Shown here piece by piece: positions 43,172 through 54,232 of a stretch of 64,000 bases of DNA. Origin of the DNA: Flaccisagitta enflata (lineage: Eukaryota > Chaetognatha > Sagittoidea > Aphragmophora). Location of the stretch: assembly GCA_965153355.1 (NCBI GenBank), contig OZ231126.1, positions 35,030,001 to 35,094,000 of the forward strand. The letters run 5' to 3'. The position numbers and the translations under genes are program-made. The notes under the pieces were generated by a model. The model was not told where the DNA came from and made no database searches. It worked only from the letters and a program-made list of their open reading frames with translations. The first letter of the stretch is position 1. Each line of letters opens with the position of its first letter.

Positions 43172-45943
43172 ATGCCGAAAAACAAGGAAACAAGCCCTAA
43201 AAACATGCGGCGTCTCTCAAGGGACCTCTTCAGCGACGCAGAAATTTACCAAGAAGTTGCACAAAGAGCCTATGAGTCACAGACCGAAAGCGACAAAGAC
43301 GATGCCACTTGGAGACGCAGCATGTTGGTCAAGTTGACAGAAGAGGCTGTGTGCTGCATTGAGGCAGCAGGAAAGAAAGGTCGCAAATGCCCAGAACTAA
43401 AAGAAGCTCTCAAGCATGCCCAAACATCCCTCAAGGGCCCACATTCAGACTCCACTACTGCGACTTCCGTTGACAGAGATAACGTCGATGCCGCGATGCC
43501 GCAAGACGACACAGAATCTCTGGTCACGAGATCTTACTGTTCAGGTAGCTCGAACAATCAGAACGAATCATCGCTTGACTCAGATGAAGACGCTAACCCA
43601 CATCATGACTCAACGCCCCCTTTGATTTGTTCACCACCAACCAATGAATGCTCAACCAACCAACTCAAACCCAAACCAACCAGGTCAGATCGAGGACAGA
43701 CAGCTGGAGGGTCTGAGTTCATTGACAAACGCCTACCAACCAAAGATCATGTCAACTTTAGACCAGAGCTGCCCACCTCCTCTCACCAACCAACTCAGCA
43801 ATCAGGAGAACAAACAACCCAACTACCCACCCAACCCAGCCAAAAGTCTCAAAACCAACCATCAGAGAAATTAGCCACCCGGTCAACCACCCAGTCAACG
43901 ACAGGAAGCACAAAAAGACCACCCAGCCAGTCAACCTCCAAATCAGCTATCAAAACCGCTCAACCCATTAAGAAGTCAACCACCCAATTGACCACCCAAC
44001 CACCCATCAAAACCAAGCAAAAGCCACCCATTGACAAGCAACCTAAATCAGCTCCCATCCACAAGAACCCACCAAGCTCTTTCATATCCGGCCACAGATC
44101 AACCACCCGAAATGAACCAAATCCACCCCCATCCCATAGCAAGGTAAACTCAGCCATCACCAAGTCGTGTTACACAGAGCCATCAACACACTCAACCAGA
44201 GCCAACAAGTCGTGCTACACTACACCATCTACACACTCGACCAGGATAACTGAGTCTCAATATGCAGCAACATCTACACACTCAACACGGTTGAGCAAGA
44301 ACACAAATAGATCAACGGCCGTCTCAACAAAACACTCATCAAAGAGATTCACAAAGCCATTATCTAACATCTCTGACGCATCAAATGCCGCATCAGAACT
44401 GAGACAGAATCGTGAAGAGGCAGAAAGAGAAAGAGAAGAGATCCGAAGCCAGCAGGAAGAATTAGAGAGAATAATGAGAGAAGAATCTCAACAACACGAA
44501 CAAGCCGCAAGAGAGGAAGCAGAAAGGATAGCTATACAAGCAAGAGAAACGGCAGAAAGAATTGCTAGGGAGACTAACGAAAATCTACAGGAAGCAATCA
44601 GAATTAGCGCAAGACAAGCAAGAGAAAAAGTAAGAGATGTTAACCGTAGAGAACAAGAAAAACACAGTGACATTCTAGACAGAATGTCAAACTCATCAGG
44701 CGGGTCAAGAACATTCTACACGACCAAGACAAGAGAGGACAGCGGAACAGAGGTGTACGGTGTGGCAGCAAGCAATAGACTTATAGCACCAAGCAACAGA
44801 ACGGAGGATGAGTCTCCAAACAGACATCGGTCAGTCAGTGAGGTCAGTGGCTGCACCGTTAGGGCATCAACTTACCACACTGTCGCTCAAACTGCAACAA
44901 GCACGAGAAACGGGCAAGAAAGTCACCAACAAAAAACCAACAGACGCCCAGAAGAGACTCGGAAACAGAGAGACGCACACAGTCAAGCTCAGTCTCAACC
45001 AAACAAAGAACGCAGTCAGACCACCATACCAGCGACATCAAACCAACCATCAAACCATTCCATCGTCACAGGGGTACGTGAAACCCCTCAGGCAGTAGAA
45101 ATTCGCGCTGTTGCTGAGGAAACAACTCGAGCAACACTTGCAGCAGCAGGGATCAACAAAACCCCTAATGGGCGTTCAAGTCTCGAGGCGTTGAAAATTG
45201 CTGAAAGAAGAAGACCATCAATTGCATTTGATGGTATCAACAAGTCCATTGATTTCGACGAACACATGAAGAATTTCCTCAGCGCCGTTGACATGCCTGA
45301 TCTCTCCACCAAAGACAGGCTGAAAGAGTTTCAACACTGGTTCAAATCGCTGGCATTAGCCCGGATCAACTGTTACATGCGACGCACCGACACAGACGCA
45401 GCATTTGAGGAAGCAGTGGAGCGTCTCAAGGCTGAATACGGAAACCGGAAGCAATCGGCTGAAGACATGCTGCAAAGCACACTTGAGGGACATGTCATCA
45501 AGAAACACCAATTTGAAGAAATGAGCGAGTTCATTTTCAAGGTGGAAGGGACATACACCCTGGCGTGCGAAACGAACAAAGAAGGAGACTTTGACAGAGA
45601 GTCAGTTTACAAGCGAATCCTAAACAAGAAGCTTCCTCATCTTAAGGAAAAGTGGTCAAAGTACGCTTGCAGACTGCCAGATGACTACCCAACGTTTCGA
45701 CAATTTCCAGACTTTCTTCTCCTAAACATACGCGCCTCAACACTCCTCCATGAATACAACGACGATCAAGGCGCCGAAGAAAAACAAAAGGCATCTGACG
45801 TCGCAGTCATCAACTCGACGATGGCGCCACAGACAATGTGGCAACTGCCCGTACCGTATGACCCCTCAATACCACCCCCACTGCCTCCCCAGTTCTACTG
45901 TACAACACCACCCCCCTGCTTACCAACAGCATATAACCAATAA
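43172..45943 (+). CDS. Gag-like protein of LTR element 1 (923 aa)
   Basis: Predicted structural (capsid-forming) protein of the retrotransposon. The first in-frame ATG is at 43172; the frame opens at a TTG 24 bp earlier. Order: charged N-terminus with a conserved-looking segment (residues 1-90); Ser/Thr/Gln/Pro/Lys-rich linker (about 100-400) with repeats such as 'THSTR'; long charged coiled coil (about 407-504); second Gln/Thr-rich linker; folded region about 680-860 with 'DRLKEFQHWFKSLA', 'ERLKAEYGNRKQSAEDML' and 'LNKKLPHLKEKWSKYA'. The last region resembles the DUF1759/gag helical domain of Bel/Pao elements, by pattern only. The C-terminus is Pro-rich ('PSIPPPLPPQF'), with no CCHC zinc knuckle. 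No frameshift or stop, unlike the other retroelement ORFs here. Confidence 0.75.
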   Translation: MPKNKETSPKNMRRLSRDLFSDAEIYQEVAQRAYESQTESDKDDATWRRSMLVKLTEEAVCCIEAAGKKGRKCPELKEALKHAQTSLKGPHSDSTTATSVDRDNVDAAMPQDDTESLVTRSYCSGSSNNQNESSLDSDEDANPHHDSTPPLICSPPTNECSTNQLKPKPTRSDRGQTAGGSEFIDKRLPTKDHVNFRPELPTSSHQPTQQSGEQTTQLPTQPSQKSQNQPSEKLATRSTTQSTTGSTKRPPSQSTSKSAIKTAQPIKKSTTQLTTQPPIKTKQKPPIDKQPKSAPIHKNPPSSFISGHRSTTRNEPNPPPSHSKVNSAITKSCYTEPSTHSTRANKSCYTTPSTHSTRITESQYAATSTHSTRLSKNTNRSTAVSTKHSSKRFTKPLSNISDASNAASELRQNREEAEREREEIRSQQEELERIMREESQQHEQAAREEAERIAIQARETAERIARETNENLQEAIRISARQAREKVRDVNRREQEKHSDILDRMSNSSGGSRTFYTTKTREDSGTEVYGVAASNRLIAPSNRTEDESPNRHRSVSEVSGCTVRASTYHTVAQTATSTRNGQESHQQKTNRRPEETRKQRDAHSQAQSQPNKERSQTTIPATSNQPSNHSIVTGVRETPQAVEIRAVAEETTRATLAAAGINKTPNGRSSLEALKIAERRRPSIAFDGINKSIDFDEHMKNFLSAVDMPDLSTKDRLKEFQHWFKSLALARINCYMRRTDTDAAFEEAVERLKAEYGNRKQSAEDMLQSTLEGHVIKKHQFEEMSEFIFKVEGTYTLACETNKEGDFDRESVYKRILNKKLPHLKEKWSKYACRLPDDYPTFRQFPDFLLLNIRASTLLHEYNDDQGAEEKQKASDVAVINSTMAPQTMWQLPVPYDPSIPPPLPPQFYCTTPPPCLPTAYNQ

Positions 45944-46100
45944 CGATAACCGCGCCTCCAGCATAATCAGCATTCATCGCAATCACACATGCTAGAGAGA
46001 CATTTTTCAAACAATAACTGAGACTATCATAACCTAACGTCATTGATCAAATTCAAAGATAAATGTTTGAACAATTTAACACTGATTGCACCAAATTGTG

Positions 46101-47508
46101 GACGGCGGGGGCAAATTACCTCTGTCATCTGGTGTCATTTCATTTGTCATACACATGCTAACTCTTACAATTTGTCATCTTGCATTTGTCATTCCTTTTT
46201 TGCCACTTGTCATTTCCTGCTCAGATCGGCCAAATTCAGGCTTTAAAAATTGAATATAATCATCAAGACAGATGTGACCATTGTAGTAAATAAAAGAATA
46301 AATGAACATCCTAAATGAATGTGAGAGTGAATGTGACATGCCATCGAGAGAATGTGAGGGATAGTTCATAACAAAATTTCACTTTGACCTCTTTGACGCG
46401 TAAAGAGAGTAATACAGTCATTTGTTTATGTTTCCTACTATGAACAACGGTCACAAATGTATGTCAATAGTCTTTACTAAATTAAACGAATTCTTGAATA
46501 TTTGTAAGGGATCAGTGAATCAAAAGAAATAATAACAAATGAATTTAAGATGTTTTTCTCAGTTTGTGTTGATCTGGTGCAGGAAATTCTTGTCACATCA
46601 TCATTTTGTCACATAACCATTTTGTCACATCAACACATTGTCACATTGTCACACTGTTTGTAACAAAATTCATCGACTATTTGCAATTAACCATTGTCTC
46701 TCCATCTTTATCGTACTGAAACATACAAAATTTTTAGTCTAACCATTGTAACCCGCTTGACGGCGGGGGCGCTGGTTTGACTCAAACCCTATGTAAGACA
46801 ACGAACTCATAACTAAATGAACAACGAACTCATAACTAAATGTCCATCATCCATGTTCACTGTCAAAAAACAAATGCTCAATATTACGCGTCAATTTCCA
46901 TTGAATGTAAGAACGTTACTATGTTATCCTTTCCAACATGCTGGACGGCGGGGGCGCTGTTGGACTAAAATCCTAAGTCAAAAACTTGCTTTAAACCCCC
47001 GCATAACTAACATCCTTCATAGATGTTTCCTGTTAAAAAACAAATGCTCAACAATACGCTTCAATCTTCATAATGTTCTTATCCTGTCCAACATTCTCGA
47101 CGGCGGGAGCGTTAACCCTTTTGTCCATCGACAGACTGCATAGAAAGACATCAACAAGCTGTCATTTCATCACTATCAAACGTCTACAAACTTGACATTT
47201 CACCAACAATAGTGATGGTTCAATGTTGGTCATTACGCCAACATTCGTTTGGCAAACAACTACACCACTGTTGCATAACCATGTACACCACTGTTCTTAC
47301 GGCGGGGGCAAGCAAGCGTCCATGCTGAAACATTTCACTATCTAGATAAACAAAAGACAATAATACGCAAGACACCCAACAAATTCTCACATTTCTTACG
47401 GCGGGGGCAATGTTGCACCCAAAATTCAGTCTTTCCTCATCATTCATATAAGCTGTGTAGTAAAATACACTCCACCGTTCAGATTCTCACCTCTTGCACG
47501 GTGGGGGC
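46101..47508 (+). repeat. Seven copies of ACGGCGGGGGC in the 3' region
   Basis: Near-invariant motif at 46101, 46759, 46944, 47099 (GGGAGC), 47299, 47398 and 47498 (GGTGGGGGC). The copies at 46944 and 47099 are parts of a diverged direct repeat of about 155 bp (46803-46955, 46956-47110) with 'aaaaacaaatgctcaa' in each. The G-rich core resembles the tract just before the 3' LTR (ggcggggg at 50620-50627). Confidence 0.85.
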
Positions 47509-49886
47509 AATAGAAACTGCATGAAACATATAACCCTACAACGTTACTGCCTTTCCTCCATCGCCTCAAATCTAAGAAACAGTTAACATTCATATAATTC
47601 AAGCACCCGCAGCAAATTTAAAGACAATAACGTTACTTAATCAAATTTAGTCATGGCTCACGTTGTCAATACAACAACATTTGGAAACAATTTGTTGACA
47701 TTGATCAACACAACAAAACTAAATCAAGTTTGTTCATCGCTGTATTAAATCAACTCAATAACAAAAAAAAAAAAAAAAACAAAAACAAAAAAAAAAAAAA
47801 ACCAAATAAAAACAAAAAATACAAAACCAAACAAAAAATAAAAGCTCAAAACAACAAACGACAAAGAAACAAAGAATCTCAACAAGCAAGATGATTCAAG
47901 TGAATACATCAAGCAGCGATCCGTACAAAAAAACAAGCGTACGCAGACCCAAAGGGTAATGACAAAACAATCTAACAGACAGGAAAAATAAAAATGCAAA
48001 TTTATGACGCTCAGACCCGTGAACTAGACGAACACAAAAAGACCAACTTGATTTAACAGGTTGTCAACAATCATCAATCTAAATAGATTTCAATGTATTA
48101 TTCAAATGAAATATTAGATATTCAGCAATATTAATTCTAAAGGTTCGGCAATGTCATTTGTTTAATGTTAGAACATTAAGACACTCAACATAGTAAAAAC
48201 AATAGAAAACTAACAATACAAATTTCTAGCGTAAAACATTAAAATAAACAGTATTGAACAAACAATCTGAATAAACAATCGTAAATAAAGAATGTTGATA
48301 AACAATCAAGGTTAAACAATCAAGGATTATTACATATTGTATAGAAGAGTGTGTTTCTTAAATCGCTTACAGAGTAGCTAAGATTTGACTCCAAAAGCTT
48401 AAGATTTTTTTTGTCGTTTGATAAAACATAAAAAGAAATTTACAAAAAGAAGAACCAGCATGCTTCAGCTATTTGGCACTTCATCAAGAAAACCACTACA
48501 ATGTCGCTTAGGAGTTTGAAAAGGTATTTCTCTCGTGAACTCAGAGGGTCAGGAGACAACTTTGACTGAAGCGAATTTTTCATAAAATTGCCCTCATGGA
48601 ATCAACACCCCTGCGATCGCGGTCAACTTGCATATTATAGTGGCCCATGATCATATGAGTTAAGAGAGGTGAAAATAATTGTGGTATCATTGTCTTTTAA
48701 AGCGCCAAACTAATTTTTATCGCTGGCGTTTGGTTGAGTTACTTTAGAAAATTTAAGTATCTTTTATTATGCTAATAATTCACTTTTCTTTTACTTAAAA
48801 TAAAAAAAAAAGGTTTTTGAAAATTCCGACCCAATTTTACCCTGATGAGGACCTGTACATTTCAGCCAAATTTCCTACCAAAACAGTTTCCTTCATGTTT
48901 AAAAGGACTATGACAAGCATTACTGAGGTTCTTGTACATAACAAACTTGCTGAATAAACAGTTAACGAACACTATTGCTCCGCCCGGAACATATCAGATG
49001 AAAAAAGGGAAGATTTAAAATGTCTAGCAATGTTGATGTTAAAGTGAAACAATGTCAAGGTTAAGGTTAGATTGAAACAATGTTAAAGTCAAACAATGTT
49101 AATGTTGAAGGTCAAACAATGTGAGGCTTAATGTTTGAACATCAAAACCAACAATAACAAATAAAATCCTTAACAAAGGTAAAATAAACTAGGCAAATAT
49201 TAAACAATACCTAATAACATTGTTTAACGTTGTTTATTGTTGTTTAATGTTAAGACATGTATATGAACAGTAAAAAAAAATTGTTAAATAACAATGCTAG
49301 AACATTAAAACCGTTTAAAACGTTAAATATACAGAAAAAATGGTAGATAAACAATATCAAAATGTTTAGAGATGAAAATGTCTAATGTTAATACATTAAA
49401 ATACATAATGTTAAGAAAGCGACTTTGATTAAGAAATATCAAATAAACAGTGTTAAACACTGTTAACATTTAATGTTAAAACAAAAATAAACATTCTTAA
49501 AAATGTTGAAAAACCAGATTAAAATGATATTAAGATAAAATCAACATCAAATAAATAAAGTTGAATAAATAATGATAAACAAAAATAAACAATGTTCAAT
49601 AAACAATTTTGAAACAATAAGATAATGTTTAAAAACAATGTCAAAGCATTAATATTTAACAAACAAGGTAAAAGCATCAAGAAAAAACAATGTCCAATAA
49701 ACATTGTTTAAGCATCAACATATAAAATGAAATAAGATTAAAAAAAAACTAAACAAATAATATTTACAAAGCCTAATATTTAATATTAAGCAAATAAACA
49801 ATGTGAATTAAAAAACAATTTTAATGGAACAAAATTAATTAAAGAATGTCAAAACAGTAAAAAAAAAAAAAGTTTAAATAAATCAG

Positions 49887-49938
<52 letters not shown>

Positions 49939-50574
49939 TTTTTGAATAAACGATGTTAAAACGTTAGAAATGCAACGTTGAAATAAACAAGGTCAAATAG
50001 ATAATGCTAAAATACAATGTTAAAACATTGATAGCATACTGTCAAATAAACAGGATATACAAGGTTAAAATAAGAACATGTAAAAATACCTTCTAAACCC
50101 CAAACTAAAGTAAAACATGAAATCTCAAAACAGTTAAACCAAAATAATAAACATGTGACAATCCCGATATTCACTTGAAATAGTATTCGATTTAATAAAT
50201 AGGTTATAAAATCAAAAAAAAAAAAAAACCCTTATAGCAATACATATACAATAAAAAGATCATACAAAATAAGAAACAATAAAACAAAATGAAAATAACG
50301 AAATAACACTCTCTAGAATACGATTGAATCTCTATTATCACAGAAAAGAAAACGGGCACAGAAGACTCACTGTATAAATACTAACACTAACAATCAAACT
50401 TGAGATGAAAACCATACTGAACTACAATAACAAATAAAAAGACGGAAATACAGAGACAACTTTATTTACCCGAAAGTTAACAAACGTCAGTCAGCCAACA
50501 AACGAACAAACACACGAGGAGCACAAAATGACATCACAGGAACACGATTCAGAGAGGGCGCATACGGACTCGGT
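47509..50574 (+). repeat. A-rich 3' non-coding region of LTR element 1
   Basis: About 3 kb without a protein-like ORF. From about 48,100 to 50,150 it is built of degenerate 'aataaacaatgttaaa' words. It contains poly-A tracts at about 47761-47800 and 49889-49936. Strongly A-over-T biased on the sense strand. Confidence 0.75.
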
Positions 50575-50612
50575 CACAGTATCTCCCACGGTATCCCTTC
50601 GTCTTTCCTCCT

Positions 50613-50627
50613 CAGGATAGGCGGGGG
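50613..50627 (+). promoter_or_regulatory. Candidate polypurine tract
   Basis: aggataggcggggg immediately precedes the 3' LTR start at 50628, the place where plus-strand synthesis is primed in LTR elements. It is interrupted by one T and one C. Confidence 0.6.
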
Positions 50628-51176
50628 TATCAAAGAGATACTGCGCCCGAGCCGCTCGGCGGTGAGAGGACGATAGCGATAATGACCGATCTCCAAAACA
50701 ACTCCGTACATCGGATCATTATCGTCATTCACCCTCTTACCGTACGAACAGCAAATCAAGATACTCTCAATTCATTTAATAATCGTTCCAAAGGCATCTC
50801 CAACTTCGCTACAGATTCTCAGGTTAATAGATCGCACTGACTGACATTATAGAAGGACAGAGGGAGGAGGAGGAGAAGGAGGGAGGAGGAGAGGTAGGAG
50901 GAGAGGGGAGAGGGAGGAGGAGAGGTAGGAGGAGAGGGAAGAGGGAGGAGGAGAGGGAAGAGAAGGCGCGGGACGAAGACAGGACGAAGAAGAAGGACGA
51001 ACGCGGGGTTAGGGCAGGGGCAGGGGGAAGTAGGGCTCGGGTCAATCATGATTCGCTCTATTCATTTCTCGTATTTCCTTTGTTCAGATTACAAGTACAG
51101 ATATCCAGTATATCGGCCTGTTTCTCTAGATCATAGCGCAGGAGCTCTGTCGACGAACGCCACCATCTCATTGATA
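50628..51176 (+). repeat. 3' LTR of element 1 (549 bp)
   Basis: Same length and nearly identical to 38998-39546. Followed by the duplication GTCCG (51177-51181). Confidence 0.93.
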
Positions 51177-51211
51177 GTCCGCGACTGGATTGCCGTGTAT
51201 TCGGCCTTGTT
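51177..51211 (+). mobile_element. Type B element, right part, after LTR element 1
   Basis: TSD GTCCG then cgactggattgccgtgtatt and cggccttgtt complete the type B copy begun at 38876. Confidence 0.9.
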
Positions 51212-51426
51212 TTAAAAGCAAAATCCTTCACTAGCAGAGAATCTTTTTTATTTATAAACATTCTTTTTAAAAATAAAAAAAGAAACTAAAACATTGAAGT
51301 TTGGAGAAAGTTTGTGCAATTTTTAATCTTTTTCCCTTCACTTACTTCCTCATTTTTCAATTTCTTCTGAAAAAATTTTGATCAATACTTTTTTAGAGGG
51401 CTAAAATGACAACTTCAAATTATGAT

Positions 51427-51632
51427 TTTTAGTCGCGTACTACGCAACTCTACATCCCGCTTTCTTGGTCCGTTGGTCCATTTGTCTGTCGGTCCGTTCA
51501 TCCATCATACTTTATTTCTTTTGTGTTTTTGCGGTCTTTGGTCTCACTGCTCCTGCCCAAATGATGAAGTGACCTCAAAAATGGTCCCGCCCACCCACAC
51601 GTGACTGGGGTAGCCCTGTATCCTGCCTTGTT
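51427..51632 (+). mobile_element. Type A element, full length
   Basis: Starts tttttagtcgcgtactacgc, (GTCC/GTTG)n-like tract, 'ggtctcactgctcctgccca', ends cctgtatcctgccttgtt. Confidence 0.88.
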
Positions 51633-52182
51633 TAAGTGCCCAGGGCGTTAATAAGAAGAAATACAAAAGGAAGATATGCAGCCAGGCCAGTCGGAAGATT
51701 TTGGTAGTTAGTTCCTGCTGCTCGGAAGGAAAACAAAATCAGCGGGTCTGCTGATGTGTTTGCATAGAAAATGAAAAGACAAATATGAAAATCATAGCCA
51801 AAATCAATTTCAGTAGAACCTCACTAGATTGAGCGCACCCGCTTATAAGGCATGCTTGCCTAAAAGGCATAAGATCTGCTGTCCCATCAAAGATTTTGTA
51901 GTTATTTCTACGTTAGCAAAATGCAGCTTCATGATAAGGTATAATCTTGCTTAGTCCCTTGACATGCGCTTTATGGTGAAGCTCAACTGTACCACGTTTT
52001 TGGAAAAATTTTCACAGCAACAAAAAAGTTGCAAGCAAGAATTCATTAAAAACCCAACAAATTAAGCTAATATTGTGGGATTGGACTTATATCAAAGATA
52101 TTTCAAAGATTGGAAGAGAAAGAATGGAAACATGTCAAATCAACAAATCTGTCTCTTCTCCACCCCTTCCAATATGTTTCTC
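51633..52182. other. Spacer with possible Tigger-like mini element
   Basis: 51811-51992 starts cagtagaacctcactagatt and ends 'ggtgaagctcaactg' before TA, with 'caagggactaagcaag' on the inverse strand as in the pogo-like element. Only the right side has a clear TA. No gene. Confidence 0.45.
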
Positions 52183-52357
52183 AACAAGGCCGGATACACG
52201 GCCAATAGCTGTTGCAGATGGGTGGGTAGGGGTGGATATGCGCGTTTTCCCACTTTTCAACTTGTGCTGACGGACCAACAGACGGAAGGACGGATGGACC
52301 AACGGACGGATGGATGGATGGACAAAGCCTCTTAAAGAGTTGCGTGTCCGCAACTAA
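52183..52357 (-). mobile_element. Type B element, full length, minus strand
   Basis: Left end aacaaggccggatacacggc; right end gttgcgtgtccgcaactaaa. The 3' subterminal segment reads ATCTGCAAC and has drifted from exact complementarity. Confidence 0.9.
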
Positions 52358-52427
52358 AAAAGATGGGTTCCTGTTAAAGCATTTCCACTAAAACATGACA
52401 TCGTGCTTGAGTGGAATAGGAAACTAG

Positions 52428-52977
52428 TCAGCGGTACCTGATGCCCTGCTTAGATTAATTAGCTGCAGAAGTGGAGTGAGAGCAGGGCAGCAGCCCCAAA
52501 GGGCCGATGTTCTGTAGGACACAGGGGTGAATTTCCAGACATCCTGAGAAAGCACATTTGAGGCCTTTGGGGCTACCTTCCTTGTTATTCAGTGAGAACA
52601 TTGATTTTTTTTCTATTTCATTGTCAATTTTCTATGTTTTTCAATCAGAATTTTGCAGTTCTTTCAAAATCTTGTCAATTTTCCATGTTAATCAAAAGGG
52701 ATTTCCCATATTTTCAACTTCTAGTAAATTTTCTATGTTATTCAATGGGAATTTCATATTTTTTTAATTTCTTTATCAATTTTTCATGTTATTCAATGGG
52801 AATTTTGCATTTCTTCAATTTTTCATGTTATTCAATGGGAACATGAGGCTCAGAAGCTTTGGTGTGAGGGGGGGACGGATGGATGTACGGATGGACGTAC
52901 ATACAGACGGCATACGTCTGGAAATTCACCCCTGTATCCTACAGGACATCGGCCCTTTGGGGCCACTGCCCAAAAAG
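52428..52977 (-). mobile_element. Type D element, minus strand
   Basis: Begins tcagcggtacctgatgccct, the ccctgct...agcaggg stem and hairpin blocks. The core has units containing 'catgttattcaatgggaatt' (as in 3404-3898, inverted), then a GGATGGATGTACGG tract. It ends with the hairpin block and gcccaaaaag. Confidence 0.82.
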
Positions 52978-53159
52978 TAGTGCTCTTTGGAATTCGAGCT
53001 TTAATGGAATTGGGAATAACTGATTTTATCACAATAGAAAAGATTAGGTTCTCTGAAGAATTCCCCTTCTTTCCCCTTACCTGTCACTATTTCTCTTTAT
53101 CTTAGTGGACTTAAAATAGATTATTCTAAATGCAAAAGAGAAAATTTTTTTCCATATTT

Positions 53160-54232
53160 ACCAATATTCTAGTCATTCTAAGTGATTCAGAGTCATTCTA
53201 AGTCATTTTAAGTATTAACTTAGATTAAGTTATGTCAAGTCACTTGAGTCCATAAGGTCAATTTTGTCATTTAAGTTATCTAAGTCATTTAAAGTATTCA
53301 AGTCATTTTAGTCATTTAAGTCATTTAAGTCATTAAGTTATCTTAAGCCATTTTAAGTCATATTAAGTCATTTTAAGTCATTTCAGGTCATCTTGAGTCA
53401 TTTTAGGTCAATTTAAGTCATCTTAAGTTATTCATGTCCCACAGACCACCAAATCCCACCCTGATGGGAAATAAGTCCCTAACGACACTTAATCCCACTC
53501 AAGCCAACTGCACAGACCACCAAATCCCACCCCGATGGGAAAAAACTCCCTAATGACACTTTATCCAGCTCACGCCACCTACACAAACCATTATATCCCT
53601 ACCTGATAGGAAATAAGTCTCAAATGACACTTTATCCCGCTCAAGCCACCAACACAGACCACCAAATCCCACCCTGATGGGAAATAAGTCCCTAATGACA
53701 CTTTATACCGCTCAAGCCATCTACACAGATCACCATATCCCATCTTGATGGGAAATAAGTCCCTAACAACATTTTATCCCGCTCAAGCCACCTACACAGA
53801 CCATGTACCACCAAATCTCACCCTGATGATAAATAAGTCCCTAGCGACTCTTTATCCCGCTCAAGCCACCTACGCAGACCACCAAATCCCACCCTGATGG
53901 GAAATAAGTCCCTAACGACTCTTTATCCCGCTCAAGCCACCTACGCAGACCACCAAATCCCACCCTGATGGGAAATAAGTCCCTAACGACTCTTTATCCC
54001 GCTCAAGCCACACGTGACTTATAGTCCCTAAGTCTCCTTAAGTTATCTAAGTCATTTAAAGTATTTAAGTCATTTTAGTCATTTAAGTTATTTTAGGTTA
54101 TCTTAAGCAATTTTAAGTCATATTAAGTCATTTTAAGTCATTTCAGGTCATCTTGAGTCATTTTAGGTCAATTTAAGTCATCTTAAGTTATTCATGTCAA
54201 TTTAAGTCATCTTAAGTTATTCATGTCCTTGG
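53160..54232 (+). mobile_element. Type C-like core invaded by or built on a 70-bp satellite
   Basis: (tcattttaag)n units at 53160-53440 and 54025-54232 flank about eight copies of a roughly 70-bp unit (53449-54010: 'caccaaatcccaccctgatg', 'ggaaataagtccctaa', 'ctttatcccgctcaagccac'). 'acacgtgacttatag' near 54010 resembles a type C 3' end. Terminal hairpin not seen. Confidence 0.6.

Larger units (their letters stand above)
38998..51176 (+). mobile_element. LTR retrotransposon 1, 12.2 kb, gag-only
   Basis: Complete structure: 549-bp LTRs at both ends (TATCAA...TTGATA), TSD GTCCG, a G-rich polypurine-like tract (aggataggcggggg) next to the 3' LTR, and an 11.1-kb internal region. I count about three differences between the LTRs (about 99.5% identity), so insertion is recent. 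The only long protein-like ORF is gag-like (43172-45943). No RT, integrase or protease motif is visible in any frame, so it must depend on another element's enzymes. The LTR ends lack the usual TG...CA. No TGG primer site lies directly after the 5' LTR. Confidence 0.92.

Noticed and set aside
43148-45943. The 931-aa ORF as a host gene
   Set aside because: It lies between near-identical LTRs with a TSD and has gag-like layout; the extra 8 residues start at TTG, so ATG 43172 is used.
38998-51176. Tandem duplication or assembly artefact explaining the two 549-bp repeats
   Set aside because: The flanking GTCCG duplication and the restored type B element argue for transposition.
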